Part shown: piece by piece, positions 39,301 to 51,772 of the stretch
Layout: every line of letters begins with the position of its first letter
Numbering within the stretch: the stretch's first letter is position 1
Assembly (NCBI GenBank): GCA_037013495.1
Contig: CM072809.1
Location: 6,471,001-6,535,000 of the forward strand
Direction: 5' to 3'
DNA length: 64,000 nt
Source of the DNA: Hippophae tibetana
Lineage: Eukaryota > Streptophyta > Magnoliopsida > Rosales > Elaeagnaceae
The notes under the pieces: model-generated
What the model was told of the DNA's origin: nothing
The model's input: only the letters and a program-made list of their open reading frames with translations
The model's database searches: none
Made by a program: the position numbers and the translations under genes

Positions 39301-41367
39301 CCACGTCTGAGAAGGCATGAACAAAAGTTTGATAATAATGGCTCGCATTGTTATAATGCATTGGTATCAAAACTTGAATGTGAAACTCTTGAATATAAAG
39401 TTAGAGGTTAAATCCCCCATGAGTCATGTAATATTATTTTTAAATAAGTTTTATGATGAATGCATTACTTTTTTTATCAGTTTGGGTCTGAGAATTTAGT
39501 ATTTTCCAAATATTATTTCAAAAGATAAATTTTGGAAAGAAAAAATGAAATTAATAACCTGATTTGATATAATGCTCTTTCAATCCATCAACTAATGAAA
39601 TACATTGAAATATTAAATTTGTTTTACTTATTTATTTTTCATCTGTATTTCTCCCCTTGAAAACATAAAATGTTAATTTTTACTTTTATTTTAAATAGAA
39701 ACAATATTTTTTCAACTTTATTATTATTTAAACCAAACATATTATATATCTATTATTTCCTTTAATTCAATTCAATTACATCTAAGAGTAATTTTTATAT
39801 ATAGCAAATTTATTTGAATCATAAGAATTTTATATTTAAATGTATTTATGTGAATGTAATTGTAGTTAACAATATGAGAGAGAGAGGATGTGATTTGAAA
39901 TTCTTTATTTATTTATTTTTTTCTATTTTAATAATTCTCTCTTTTTAAATAAAGTAAATTAGGAGTTCTTTATGGTTTCGTCGGAATAACTCACGAACTT
40001 CACTCCCAAGGTACCGTGTGGAATCTTTCCCCATCAAATCATCCCTTTGACACTTTCCAAAGTCAACAGCAGCTCCATTATTTTATTATTAGAAAATAAC
40101 AAGACATAAATGCAAACCGAAGCAAATAGCCAAATAACCATATTCTATTTCTAGAGGAAAAAAAAAAAAAGCATAACAGCATAGAGATGCCGACCTCACC
40201 TCGTGGTATTATTATAATACTATTTATTAATTAAATTATTTTTTATTTTTTTATTAAATATATTTTTTTAAAATTAATTAATTTAAAATATTATTTTATT
40301 ATATATTTTAAAAATATTGAATAATTTCAGTGTCCTAAATATATATATATTTATTAATTCTAAACTAATATGTGAGTTGTTAATTAAATTATTTGATAAA
40401 TTTTAAAATTTATCAAATAATTTAAATTTTTAAGAAATATTTCATACCATTAAATTATGGAGTAATTTATCTAACTTTTTAAAAAATATATCCAAACACC
40501 ATTTTATTTATTCTTATCCCTCTCTTAACATCTCTCGTGACATATTAAATTTACAGAAACATTTCATTTCATTACATATTTTATTATCTATGAATAATTT
40601 ATCTATTTTTTTTCTTTTAAATATCCAAACACCATTTGTTCTTATCCCTCAATTCACATCTCTTGTGACATATGAAATTTATGGAAAGACTATTCTAAAA
40701 AAAATATATTTATTTTTAAAATAAAATGTATTTCATTTATTTATATTTATAATAATTTAATTATATTTTTATTGAAAATGATTATTTAAATATAAATAAT
40801 TTTTATTTTTATATATTTTTTAATTATTTTAGTTACAATTTATTTAAATTATAAGAATCTATATTTAATTTAATTAAAAAAAAATAAAATAAATTATCCT
40901 TACACTTTTACTATCACTTTTTTGGTAAACATAATATTGAGTTATTAAACAAAATAAGAACAAAATTTAAATATTATTTTTACAATAAGTATTTGTATTT
41001 GTTTCTAAATTTATATGCAGAAGTTATTTAGTGCAACAAGTTATCTATTAATAATGAATTAGATATTAAATTAAAAATATAAAATATTAAAATAATTATA
41101 ATAATAATAAACGTATTCTTGTTATGAATTCATGAAATTGTAATAAAAAATATTTAAATTCAATGTATAAACTCAATTATTATTTTATTTTTAATTGACT
41201 GCATGAAAAAATATTTAATTTATAAAAATATTAAAAAATATACATTTATTTACCTTATAAAAATATTAAAATTATATTTATAAAAATAATTATTCCACAC
41301 AATCAAATCAAAATATTATTTTCCTCGAAAAAACCTTTTTTGTTTTTCCTTCATTCTTTCTGAGTAA
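36391..41367. other. Intergenic DNA upstream of the WRKY22-like gene, no gene supported
   Basis: Less AT-rich patches lie at 36400-36610, 37740-38170, 39010-39320 and 39970-40200, without a recognisable protein. The patch at 40047-40066 holds two W-box cores in opposite orientation (TTGAC and GTCAA). The rest is AT-rich with no diagnostic motif. Confidence 0.45.
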
Positions 41368-41374
41368 TATAAAT
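41368..41374 (+). promoter_or_regulatory. TATA box of the WRKY22-like gene
   Basis: TATAAAT lies 160 bases before the start codon, followed by a CT-rich leader (TCTCTCTCTCTTCC near 41424). Position and leader composition fit a plant core promoter. Confidence 0.6.
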
Positions 41375-41527
41375 CTAACCCACTTATCACCTCTTTGGTA
41401 TCCAAAGTCAGCGCCTTCTTTTGTCTCTCTCTCTCTTCCATTATGTTCTACGAAGGGTAGTGCAGCTTATAGCAGACACAAGGTACAGATTCACAGGTTT
41501 ACTGTCTAAAAACTCCAGTCTTCAGCA

Positions 41528-42678
41528 ATGGCCGACGATTGGGATCTACAAGCTGTGGTTAGAGGCTGCTCTTCGTCCTCCAGCTCCTCCATCACAGTAG
41601 CTAGCTCTACCACGTCGTCTAATTTCATGTTGGATTCTACAACCATTTCTCATTTTGGTACTCAACAGAAACAACAAGAAGAAGGCCAACTTTTCACTCT
41701 TCCAGATCCCACAATTAGCACCATTAATTTTGTTGAAGAATTGCACCAACTTTACAAGCCTTTCTTTCCCAAATCTGACCTTCTTTCTATCTCTTCAAAA
41801 CCCAATACCCACACTTCTTCTCTTTCTTCTAATATCCACCTTGCATCTAATAATGAACAAAAACAGAACCAAGCTGCTAAGTCATCTCAATCTCTTACTG
41901 TCAACAACCCAAGATCTAAAAAAAGGTATATCTCTTAAAATTAATTGTCATTTATTTATTTATTAATTTTTTTGATATATATTTTTCTTGTTTAAATAAA
42001 TTTCAGGAAGAACCAGATTATAAAGAAAGTTTGTCAAGTGCCAGTAGAGAGTCTTTCTTCAGATATATGGGCTTGGCGTAAATATGGCCAAAAACCCATC
42101 AAAGGGTCTCCATACCCTAGGTTGGTTTATTTATTTATTTTTTCATTTTTTTAAAATATTTTTTCTTAATTTTTTTTGCTTAAAATTAAATTTAACTTTC
42201 TTTGAACAACAGGGGATATTACAGATGTAGTAGTTCAAAGGGATGTTTGGCCCGAAAACAAGTGGAGCGTAACAGATCCGACCCGACAATGTTCATCGTC
42301 ACTTACACTGCAGATCACAACCACTCTGCTCCAACTCACCGGAACTCCCTTGCCGGTTCCACTCGCCCAAAGCCAATTACATCCGGTAACTCCAACAAAC
42401 ACACAACAAAAACCTCGTCGCCGGAGACCTCACTGGAAGAGGATGTTGCTCTAGATCGGAGTATAGCCGAGGAAAGCAAGCTAGCAAACCTTTTGGGCGA
42501 TGAAGAGGAAGAAGACGAACTTGGGTTTTCAGATATGACTGTGAGCGACGATTTCTTTGTGGGTTTAGAAGGACTTGTGGGTTCGGAAAACGAAGATTGC
42601 TTTTTCGAACATTTACCAATGAGTTTTAATTTTTCTTGGGTTGCTAATAATGCTGCCACGGCCGCCGGTGGCATCTAA
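41528..42678 (+). CDS. WRKY22: WRKY transcription factor, group IIe (WRKY22-like)
   Basis: Three exons, 41528-41925, 42007-42120 and 42213-42678, give 325 residues. The start [14 protein letters not shown] and the end [12 protein letters not shown]...AAGGI match the WRKY22 type of group IIe. The DNA-binding domain carries WRKYGQK at 156-162 and a CX5C-X23-HXH zinc finger (Cys176, Cys182, His206, His208). The second intron interrupts the PR/GYYRC arginine codon, the position conserved in most WRKY domains. A basic RSKKRKNQ stretch just before the domain is a likely nuclear signal. The tail is acidic ([20 protein letters not shown]), a likely activation region. The family member acts in the nucleus on W-boxes, downstream of MAPK cascades in pathogen-triggered immunity and in senescence. 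Assignment rests on both protein ends matching, not on the domain alone. Confidence 0.95.
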
Positions 42679-42844
42679 CGTTCGTAAAGGTCGAAGTCTT
42701 GAGAAGTGTTTTGAGGACACTTTTTGCAGCGCACCCCTGTCTTCATAGACAGACAGGTTTCGGCTGGGAAATCTTCTCTAGTTATGCTTTATTGACTTTT
42801 AGTGCAGGGAGTAAATTATAGTTACAATTCTTCTTATTCTTCTT

Positions 42845-44970
42845 CTTTTTTAAATGTACTTCATTTAATTGGCATTAGAATAATTATTTGGAAAATGTAT
42901 TCATTTGTCTTATTCGGTATCTTAATGGTAGTAGTGATATTTATTCTCATTCATGATTGTATATATTGTTATTTTTATTAATATCAAGAAAATTTATTTA
43001 TTATTATTATTTGAATATATAATAAAGTAATAATTTAAATTAATATAATTTAAAATTAGTATATTTAAAAAAATAAATAAATGTTTAATAATAGGTGGAG
43101 AAAATAATAATTTCATTAATAGGGAGTATATTTTAAGAGTAGCTGATACTATAGAAAAATTTCTAATTTTGGAAATACTTGCTCATGAATAGTAAGATTT
43201 TTTTTTAAATTACTTTAACATTAGTCTTTATTATTCTTAAAATTTAATTTTTTATTTTTATTATATCAATAACAAAAATTATTGTGATAATATCATTATC
43301 TTAATTTTATATTAAGTATTTTTTTATTCACGTATATTTTTTAACTAATATTTTAATGATATTTATAGTTAATAAAATGTATTAATTTAATATAAATTTT
43401 TATTTTATTATAAATTTTTCATAAATGTATATCAAAGGTGTATTTAATAAATAACTTATCTTACATTTTTTTACCATTTTATTCACTAGAACATTAATAG
43501 CTAGTATGCACACTTTTTAGTACTTAAATATATGTTATAATTTTTTCTTCTTATTAATTTCATACTATCTTCACGTCTATTTTATATAGATCACTTAGAG
43601 ATTTTAGGAATAGCGCGAGGACAATTAGTGATAGTTATCTTATATTAATTTTGATTACATTTAAATAATAATCATTGATTATGAATTAATAACATTTTAT
43701 TCTAATTTAATCATATTTATTTTTTAATATTTATTCAAAAAATATATATAAAAAATTAATATCAGTATATATTTGATATTGAGTATTGTTGTACCCATTT
43801 CTACTCTAAACATTATCAATTATAATTATTTTTGAAAAAAAAATTAAACTTTTATAAATAATTAATTAAAATACAGATTTTGAAGAGGTTAAATAACTTT
43901 ACTTATAATTACATGCTTTTAATTAATATTTTTTCAATTTTTTTTATTGTACTTTTTTTATTTTACATTAGAATAATTAATTTGAAAATTGCATTCATTT
44001 ATCTTAATTTGGTATCTTATTGGTAAGATAATTTTATTTTAAATATTTTTTATTCATATTTTAAATAATATTTATATTTAATAAAATATACTAATTTAAT
44101 ATAATTTTTTATTTTATTATAATTTTTTCACTAATATATGTCAATGCAATTGAGGATATCTAAGATATTTTTTTTTACCATTTCATTTTCTAAAAATTAA
44201 TAGTTTATTTACCCACTTTTTAATCTTTAAATACATGTTATAATTATTTTTGATTAATTTTATATTAGCTTCAATTCTTATTTTTCATATGTAATCAATG
44301 GTCAAACTATGGAGACTAATCATTCCATATTTTAATCTTTAAATAAATGTCATAATGATTTTTGATTAATTTTATACTATTTTCAATCTTTATTTTTCAT
44401 GTTTCATGTGTAGACAAACCGGGATAATGATGGTATCTATATCAATTTTGAGTACAATTAGATAATAATTATTGATTATGAGTTAATATCAGTTTTTTAC
44501 GATTTAATCATGCTTATTACTTTTTAACATTTATTGAAAAATATATTTAATTTAAAATATTTAAATGTTAATATAATTATTATTTTATTATATTATTTAA
44601 AATATTGATATTAATTATATATATTTTAAATTAATTTACACATATTTCAAAGTAAAAAAATCATAATAATAAAATACGAAAAATAAAATTCAATATAATT
44701 ATTTCAAATATTATGTGTTTTTATTTTTAAAATTTCTTTTTTATGTAATTACATATATATAAAAATAATATTAATGTATACTTTGATTTCTATTCATCAC
44801 AGTTTTAATATTATAATAATATTTATTATCATATATCTTATCAATTACACTTATTTCGGAAAAAAATTATCAAATTTTTATAGATAATTATAATTTGAAT
44901 TATTCATAGGTAAAAAGCATATCCCTATTGGGATCAACAAATTTATTTATAATTTTATAATACTTACTAA
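42845..44970. repeat. Diverged ~1-kb tandem duplication just 3' of WRKY22
   Basis: Copy 1 runs about 42845-43925 and copy 2 about 43940-44970. Matching words in order are CATTAGAATAATTA...GTATTCATTTRTCTTA...GGTATCTTA (42872 and 43967), AATAAAATRTAYTAATTTAA, TTTTTTACCATTT, ATTATTGATTATGARTTAATA, and TCAATTA...GAAAAAAA followed by TTTTATARATAATTA. Copy 2 lacks roughly 380 bp present in copy 1 (about 42936-43315). A copy of the lost part may be the source of smaller internal repeats near 44210-44400. Copy 1 begins inside the likely 3' UTR of the WRKY gene. Confidence 0.7.
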
Positions 44971-47720
44971 TTTTCATACAAATTTTATTTAGTTCATGCA
45001 TGTTTTGTTTTAATGAATGCATTATACAATTTTTAGATTTCTTTAAAAAAGTAGGAAAATATTATATAATATGCATTTTTTATAAAAAAAATTAAATTAA
45101 ATAATAGAACAAAACATTTGTATACATGACTCAATATATAATTAGATATATCAAAGTTATAACCCAATTATTATAAACAATATTAATATGATAACGATTA
45201 ATGAGGAAATGTTTTGTTTGAAATTTGAATATGTTTAATATTTTATCATTTTTATAATAATTTAAAATGCTTAAAAGAAAAAGAATAATAAAAAAATATT
45301 AATTTAAGTTGATTAATAAAAAATATATATATAAATAAAGTTTTTGAGCTTATTAACTGAAAAAAGTAGATGTTGATTAGGGCGTAAAATAAATAATAAA
45401 TATTAAAATATATATTTAATGATTTAATAATAATAATAAAATGTTAATATTATTGTGAAATAAATAGTATAAAATACTATAATTGGTATTCATTAAATAC
45501 GTGTAAAAATAAAATAAAATCAAATTAATATCTTTTAAAAGATTTAAGTGTTATTAAAATATAAAAAATATATACTTAAAATAAAATTATGTTACTACTA
45601 ATTACTAAAATAGCGAAACCATGAAAGAGTTTCGAGTGAATGAATTTGGTTATATGCATTTTGAATTTTGATGGTTGGTCCGGTGCCTATGTCTCGAACA
45701 GTATTTTTTTAAAATGTGTGAATGCAAAAGTATCCATAACTTCAGTTAAAATATTAATCAGAAAAAAATGTTATATAATTCTAGTAATTTAATTTCTTAA
45801 ATTAAAAATAATAGACAAATATTTAATCTTTTAATTTTATAAAAAGAGACAATTAAAGATATATTATATTATTTTTTATCTATCAAATAATTAAACGCTA
45901 TTAAAATAATAATATTTAATAATGATAAAATTGCAATTAATATGAATACGATTCAAAAAATATTTATTTTTAATATTTATTAATTATCACTATTTTATTT
46001 TAATGTTTTATCAATTATTATTTTTTATTAAAATTAAAAAATATATTTGAATAATTTTTTATTTGAATTTTATTATTATTAGTTTTTTTTAAATAATTTT
46101 ATATTAAATTATACTTTTATCTTTATTAAAAAAATAGTATTTTAATAATTTGATAGAAAATAATAATATTTTAATAAAAAAATTATTAAAATAATATAAT
46201 TTATCCTTTGTTTGTCTATTTTATAAAATTAAGGGACTAAATAACATAATTTTTAATCTAAGAAACTAAATGATACAAATAATACAATATAAGAGATTTA
46301 TATGATATCTCATCCTATTAATTAATTGGTTCATTCAATCTTATGCATTTATAAAAAAATATATTTTGCTAATAAAAATGAGATTAAAGTAAGTATTTTT
46401 ATTAAATTATAAAATTAAAATAATCAAGATCAAAATTATGTCATTAAATTACTCTTATGAATTGTGTATGTTTGCACCATTCACCTATTTTATTAAGAAT
46501 TGTATTAAGATATTAATATGATTTAATTGTATAGTATAAACTACATTAACCCCTTTTATACTATGCTTTTTTATTATATAAAAACTACATAGTTTTTACA
46601 TGTTAAAAATATAACTCAGATATATTTTTATAATATAAAAAATACAAAATTAAAGCTGAAATCAATTAAATAACAGTTTCTAGAAAGTAATAATTTAGGT
46701 TTCCAAGAACTGAACTCCATGAGTTAATGTGAAAACTACTAAACTTTGCAAATTTTGTTTTATACTTGACAAAGTTTGGACCATGTGAAATTGTTTAAAA
46801 AGAGTTTTAATGACATCACTTTTCACTTAGCCTTAGATTAGGTTTTCTTAATTATAAATAGTTTCAAAAAACTAGCTTTTGAAATATACCAAATTGATCA
46901 TGATTACATAGTAACAATATTCCTCAGAAAAAAATAGTAACCTAACTTTTTTTCATGAGCATATTCTTTGGGCTCATTTACCACGTGACTCACTTCCACT
47001 AAGTGATAAAGTGTTGACATATGCAAGTGGAGTCCATTTTGTTCCGTTTCTTTATAACTTGAAGCTGTAAATTTAACGAAAATTACAAAAAAAAAAAAAT
47101 GTAAATGTCTACCTCATAAACCATGTAAATTTTGTAACAAATTCAAGCCTTACTATGAGTTTGCCCTAAATTTAATATGGCAATGTTAACTAGTAGATTT
47201 TGAACTAACTAAACTTTCACAAAGAGAGTTTTTAATTTATTAAAAGGAGACGTACTATTTTTTTTTGGCTCTAGAAGTGGGAAAAAAAGAAGGACGAGAC
47301 TTGATCCGGATCCTCCTCGTTCCTTTCTAGAGTTCTGTAGAGTGGAACAAAGAGCCACTGATTCCACTTGTACATACTTTAAAGCTCCAGCCTTCAGTTA
47401 TTTCAACATACGGGTCGACCATTTAGAAACAAAAAATGAACCATCAAAAGCTGAACTACACAATAAAATGCCTGCAAAATTACAATCTTATTTGCAATAT
47501 GTAAAAATTCACAGAAAGCCAGGATCAAGTTCAAAAGTTTAAACCAAGGTTAACGAAAAAGCAAAATAAAGGAATGGAAGTAATCAAACTGTCTGGTTGG
47601 TTGTTGTCAAAAAGTCTGCATCCACTAAACATATACATATCAAAGCGTATCCTTTCTTTGATTAAAAACACAAAGAAAACTACAAAATTCATAGATTACC
47701 GTAAATCGTTAATGCCTTTC
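44971..47720. other. AT-rich intergenic DNA and KPHMT 3' region
   Basis: No gene was found in 44971-47040. The last ~450 bases (about 47260-47720) are less AT-rich and probably hold the 3' UTR of the minus-strand KPHMT gene. The two plus-strand open frames there (47342-47542 and 47574-47825) lie over that UTR and its last exon and are not supported as genes. Confidence 0.5.
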
Positions 47721-50421
47721 TCAATCACGCGTATGGCTGGATCCATCCCGCAACTTGGATTTAGCTATGTTCTCAGCTACTTGCTCTGCTGCAGATGCTG
47801 CATTGTCAAATCCCAGCTTCTGTAACTCTTTTGAAAAGCTATTCACATCCTCAGAACTGATTCTATATGGGCTGTGGGCAGGTCCAGGAAATGAACCGCT
47901 GGTTACTTCTTCCTTGTACTCTAATAAAGCTTTGTTGATAATATCTCCAACTTGTGCATATTGCTTGCAAAATTTTGGGGTAACCTAGAAAAAAGGTAGA
48001 ATTCTTCCCTTTATGAGTAAATGTTTCATGTTAAAAAGAGAGAATCAACTTCAAGGAAGCTCAATTTGGAATCTAACCTTGGCATGATGTGGGTGCTGTA
48101 GCATTCCAAGCAGATCATGATAGACTAGTACCTGTGTGAAAGTGTTAGAATGTATACAATTATTGGATTTTCTTCTAAAAACTTAAGCTTTTGAGAGGAT
48201 TGGTTTTCTAACAACTACTAACATGATATTAGATTTGGAGGTCTTGTATTCAAATCTAAATAACCGAAATTATTGAATTACAAGTGTTTGACTTACATGT
48301 TGTATAGAGTCAAAACTTTTAGGGAAATAATAATTGTATAAAAAGCAATTTAGCACATCATTTCTCGTGCTACCACCATTCATTGGATGGTTGGTTTATT
48401 AATGAATAGCTTTTTAATCTAGTTTGCTTTAAGTTAAAAGTTCTTGGAAAACCAACCCTTCTAAGAGCTTAAGCTATTGAAAAAAGAACAAACAACATGG
48501 ACAAAATAGTTGGATCCACTTTCCTTTAAATTATAGCCATCTATCACCTCAGTTGTACACACAACTTCAAGTAAAAAAGACTTCAAAACACACAGAATAT
48601 TCACTCATGAAAACTCTAGAACCTCAGTTGTACACACAACTTCAAGTAAAAAAGACTTCAAAACACACAGAATATTCACTCATGAAAACTCTAGAGGCTT
48701 CAATTGTATTATTGTACAAGTTTACAATGTTCAAATCCATACTCCATTTAAAACTGTAAGTGTTCCAAGGTCAATGACTTCTAACTTTTAAGAGTCAAGT
48801 TCAAGTTACAAAGTGTATAGTATCAGGAATCTTTTAACTTAAGAAAATGAATCATATAAATCAGCAAAGCAAAGTGGAAATCTTATCAACTAACCTGTCC
48901 ACTGCAGAAAGGCCCAGCTCCAATGCCAATGGTAGGAATTCGAAGTGCAGAAGTAGCTGCAGCAGCCACAGGTGCAGGGACACATTCTAGAACAACAGAA
49001 AAGCACCCAGCTTCCTGCAAAGCCAATGCAGTCTCCACAACCTAAACAAAACATTCAGTTTAATACTAAAAAGCAAAAATTCACATGCATAGAAAGTTCA
49101 CTATATGTTAAATAAGCATGAACAAGCACAGTGACATACCTTCACAGCACTAGCAACATTTTTCCCCTGAGGCCTAAATCCTCCAAGAACACTAATGGCT
49201 TGTGGAGTGAGTCCCACATGCCCCATCACCGCAATTCCAGATTCAACAATAGATTTTGCTGCCGTGATCCTTGAGGGTGATCCTCCTTCCAATTTAATGG
49301 CATCCATTAATCCTTCCTTTAGTATCCTCACTGCCGTGTCAACAGCCTGCTCATAATCCACAGTTTCTACAAGTATTTATAACTCACAGAATTCCTTCTG
49401 TTGTAGCAAATGAAAAAAGCCTACCAGATTAAATTGTCACTCTTTTGGGTTGGGTGTAAAGTTAGATAAGAACAAAGTATTAGTCACAGAGCTTAAAGGT
49501 CAACAACAAAAGTTATGAGTTTTTATCTAGATAGGATAAAAAATAAAAATAAAAATAAAAAAAGATAGGAGCTTTGCTGTGCTATTATTGTTTCAGACCC
49601 CAAATAACAATGTTGATCCTTTAAGTTGATTACCAGTGAGTATACACAGTGAAACAATTTGCTTACCATAAAAAACGAACATTGACAGTAAGAGAAATGC
49701 TAATATCACACAAAATTTCAAAATAATCCTTATAAATATGTGTTCTTAACATTTCTCTAGCCGCCAGTAAAAGAACCAATGTTCACTGAGACAGGATCCT
49801 TTTCTTTCCTTTTTGGGTCTAAGCAAACATACCCAGTAAAAGAAATCGCCAGGAAATGTTAATCGGTTGCTCAGGACCAGAAATGTAGGGAATATGATAA
49901 TTTATCACATAAACGTCAGCAATACCAAAGAACTCTAATTTTTTCTAGAACAAAAGAAGCAGGAAAAAAAAAACAGAAGCCAACTCAATTGTGCAGACCA
50001 CAAGCGATTTTACCTGATTAGAACTGGACTCATAAGAGCCAAAGGGGAGGTCCCCAACCAAAAGTGGACGCTTAGCACCACGAGCCACGGATCGACAATG
50101 AACGAGCATTTCATCAAGGGAAATAGGAAGAGTGGTGTCATGGCCATGGACCACCATGGCAGCAGAGTCGCCAACAAGGCAGATATCTATTCCGGCCATA
50201 TCCAAGTGCACTGCCGATGGGTAGTCATAGGCAGTGACGACAGTAATGGGATCGCTCTTCTGGTGCTTCTGTCTGAGATGGGCCAAAGTCACTCGTTGGT
50301 TTGGGCTTTGGGCTTTGAGCCCGCCATAGACTGTGTTCTCGGGAACATTGCTCATGCAGCGGAGGAATAGAGATGTGGGTTTGGTTATAGAGGAAACTCT
50401 AGAAATGGTAGTGAAGGTCAT
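47721..50421 (-). CDS. KPHMT: 3-methyl-2-oxobutanoate hydroxymethyltransferase (ketopantoate hydroxymethyltransferase, PanB family)
   Basis: Five exons on the minus strand, 50421-50014, 49346-49140, 49041-48895, 48131-48078 and 47984-47721, give 359 residues. The enzyme joins a one-carbon unit from methylene-tetrahydrofolate to 2-oxoisovalerate, the first step of pantothenate and coenzyme A synthesis, in plant mitochondria. PanB marks are [11 protein letters not shown], the Mg-binding [48 protein letters not shown] with the catalytic glutamate, and [20 protein letters not shown]. Residues 1-25 (arginine- and serine-rich, ending near RCMSNVPEN) fit a mitochondrial presequence. An in-frame ATG at 50553 would add 44 residues; I chose 50421 because plant relatives start there. 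All introns are GT-AG and every exon is a whole number of codons. It is probably single-copy housekeeping, though the sequence does not prove that. Confidence 0.95.
48547..48696. repeat. Perfect 75-bp tandem duplication in KPHMT intron 3
   Basis: Two head-to-tail copies, starting CCTCAGTTGTACACACAACT at 48547 and 48622, are identical through to AAAACTCTAGA. The break lies in the intron between exons 3 and 4 and does not touch splice sites. A short open frame across it is meaningless. Confidence 0.95.
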
Positions 50422-50564
50422 TTTAGACACAGAGAGAGTTTTGAGTGGGAATTGAGTGTAGATTATGAACCGATGAAGTATTTGGCTATTGATGTTGGGG
50501 GATTTTAAGGGAGCAATTCGAGTGAAATATGACAGGCAATTTGACTGCGCCACCTACCATGGTA

Positions 50565-51075
50565 AACTCACCAATTTGGCTTCGCCACCTACTTATGAGC
50601 CGTGTATGATTATTCTTCCTATGTAGATCGAACTTCAGTAAATCTGCATTATTAATACCACTATGAATAAAATCTCATACCATAATATATATATATACTT
50701 GAAAAATTAATACATCTGTATTCAAATTAATTAAAAATTATAAACTACATATTCCCACTTAAAGAGGTGGAAATTTTGTCTATCAATTAAAAATATACAA
50801 GCAAAGCAAATTTTTCCAATAGAGCTTTCTAAAAAATAAATCAAAGAGGTGGACCTTACGAACGTGATTGAAAAATAATTTTCATGTCAGCTTGGCAGAT
50901 TGATGAGGTAATTGCATTTCTCTTGACTCTGCCAAGATCATTCAACCCAATTTAAATGTTGGTGAAATCACCTAAAACAAATGAAGGCCTTCATCAAGTT
51001 TAAAAGTTTTCTAGAACAAGATACACATAAACACCTAAGATGAACAACAAAAATAAATCAAAGAGATGGAGGACC
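50565..51075. other. KPHMT upstream region, no other gene seen
   Basis: This should contain the KPHMT promoter. A TA run (ATATATATATA) occurs near 50685. No clear TATA box was assigned, and nothing else is recognisable. Confidence 0.45.
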
Positions 51076-51330
51076 TTATGATCTGAGAAATGAATCGGCT
51101 ACTTCCGCAGTTGTCTTTTGACTATTGCGAGTGCAAAAATAAGAATAAAGAATCATTCCAAAAAGTGCAATTCCAATCCCCAATATGTTTCTCCAGTTAA
51201 AAGGATTGCGAAGTAGAATATAACCAAATGCAAGTACTATGCAGTAGGCATGTCTTCAGGTGTCCAAGAACCTGGTAGGTTACTGGGATGTCTTTCCAAT
51301 TACAAGAAATGTGCTAAATTTAAAGAGACA
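51076..51330 (-). pseudogene. 3' fragment of a nucleotide-sugar transporter (TPT/NST family)
   Basis: On the minus strand the translation reads, across three frames, STFLVIGKTS, then PVTYQVLGHLKTCL, then VLAFGYILLRNPFNWRNILG and GMILYSYFC, ending SFLRS and a stop at 51076. This is the C-terminal quarter (last membrane helices) of plant Golgi UDP-xylose/UDP-uronic-acid type transporters of the drug/metabolite superfamily. Two frame breaks are visible. One base is missing after GKTS (about 51284), and about seven extra bases sit between KTCL and VLAF (about 51240). The upstream exons are absent: beyond about 51330 the sequence is unrelated. It is a dead, truncated copy, perhaps a retroposed or segmentally duplicated piece. 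Confidence 0.85.
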
Positions 51331-51772
51331 GAGATCAGGCAGGACAGAATGATGAAAACCTGGAAAGCATGTATAGCAACAGTAAAACATAAAAAATCAG
51401 CAGAGGAAAATAATTACATGAAGCATCAGCAAAACATTTAAGCACGGCAGAGGAAAATAACCAAGTCTTTCACAAGATACAAGAAAATTTAAAGTTAATA
51501 TGCTATCTCAAAAATCAAAAGAGAATGAGTTTAAATCTAAAGTTAATATGCAATCTCAAAAATAAAAAAAAGTAGGAGAAGATTTAAAAAAAAAATTCAA
51601 AAAACAAAAAATACTAAGAGAAAAAGAACCGAAAATTACCTTTATCGTGTCATTTGTAAAAGAAAAAATTACTTTGAAAAAAAGTGTGGATTTAAAGAAA
51701 AATGGACACGAAGAAAAAATTTCTAGTTTCAAAACAAGTTAACAAGCTAACTTCGTGAAAAAAAGAAGATAA
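51331..51772. other. A-rich intergenic DNA, no gene seen
   Basis: Strand-biased A/G-rich sequence with a short internal repeat (AAAGTTAATATGCWATCTCAAA at about 51491 and 51540). It may include the decayed upstream part of the transporter fragment, but no protein match is visible. Confidence 0.45.

Noticed and set aside
39152..39430. Possible SINE or tRNA-like remnant (GGTTAAATCCC, TTGGTATCAAAAC)
   Set aside because: Box-like words occur but neither strand gives two correctly spaced promoter boxes, a poly-A tail or target duplications.
41655..41966. Overlapping frames in the WRKY22-like gene (also 41546-41749 and 42336-42674)
   Set aside because: Shadows of the WRKY exons; the exon frame is fixed by family conservation at both protein ends.
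50422..50553. Upstream in-frame ATG extending KPHMT by 44 residues
   Set aside because: No stop separates the two ATGs, so it is possible, but relatives start near 50421 and the shorter form already has a good mitochondrial presequence. Kept as an alternative only.
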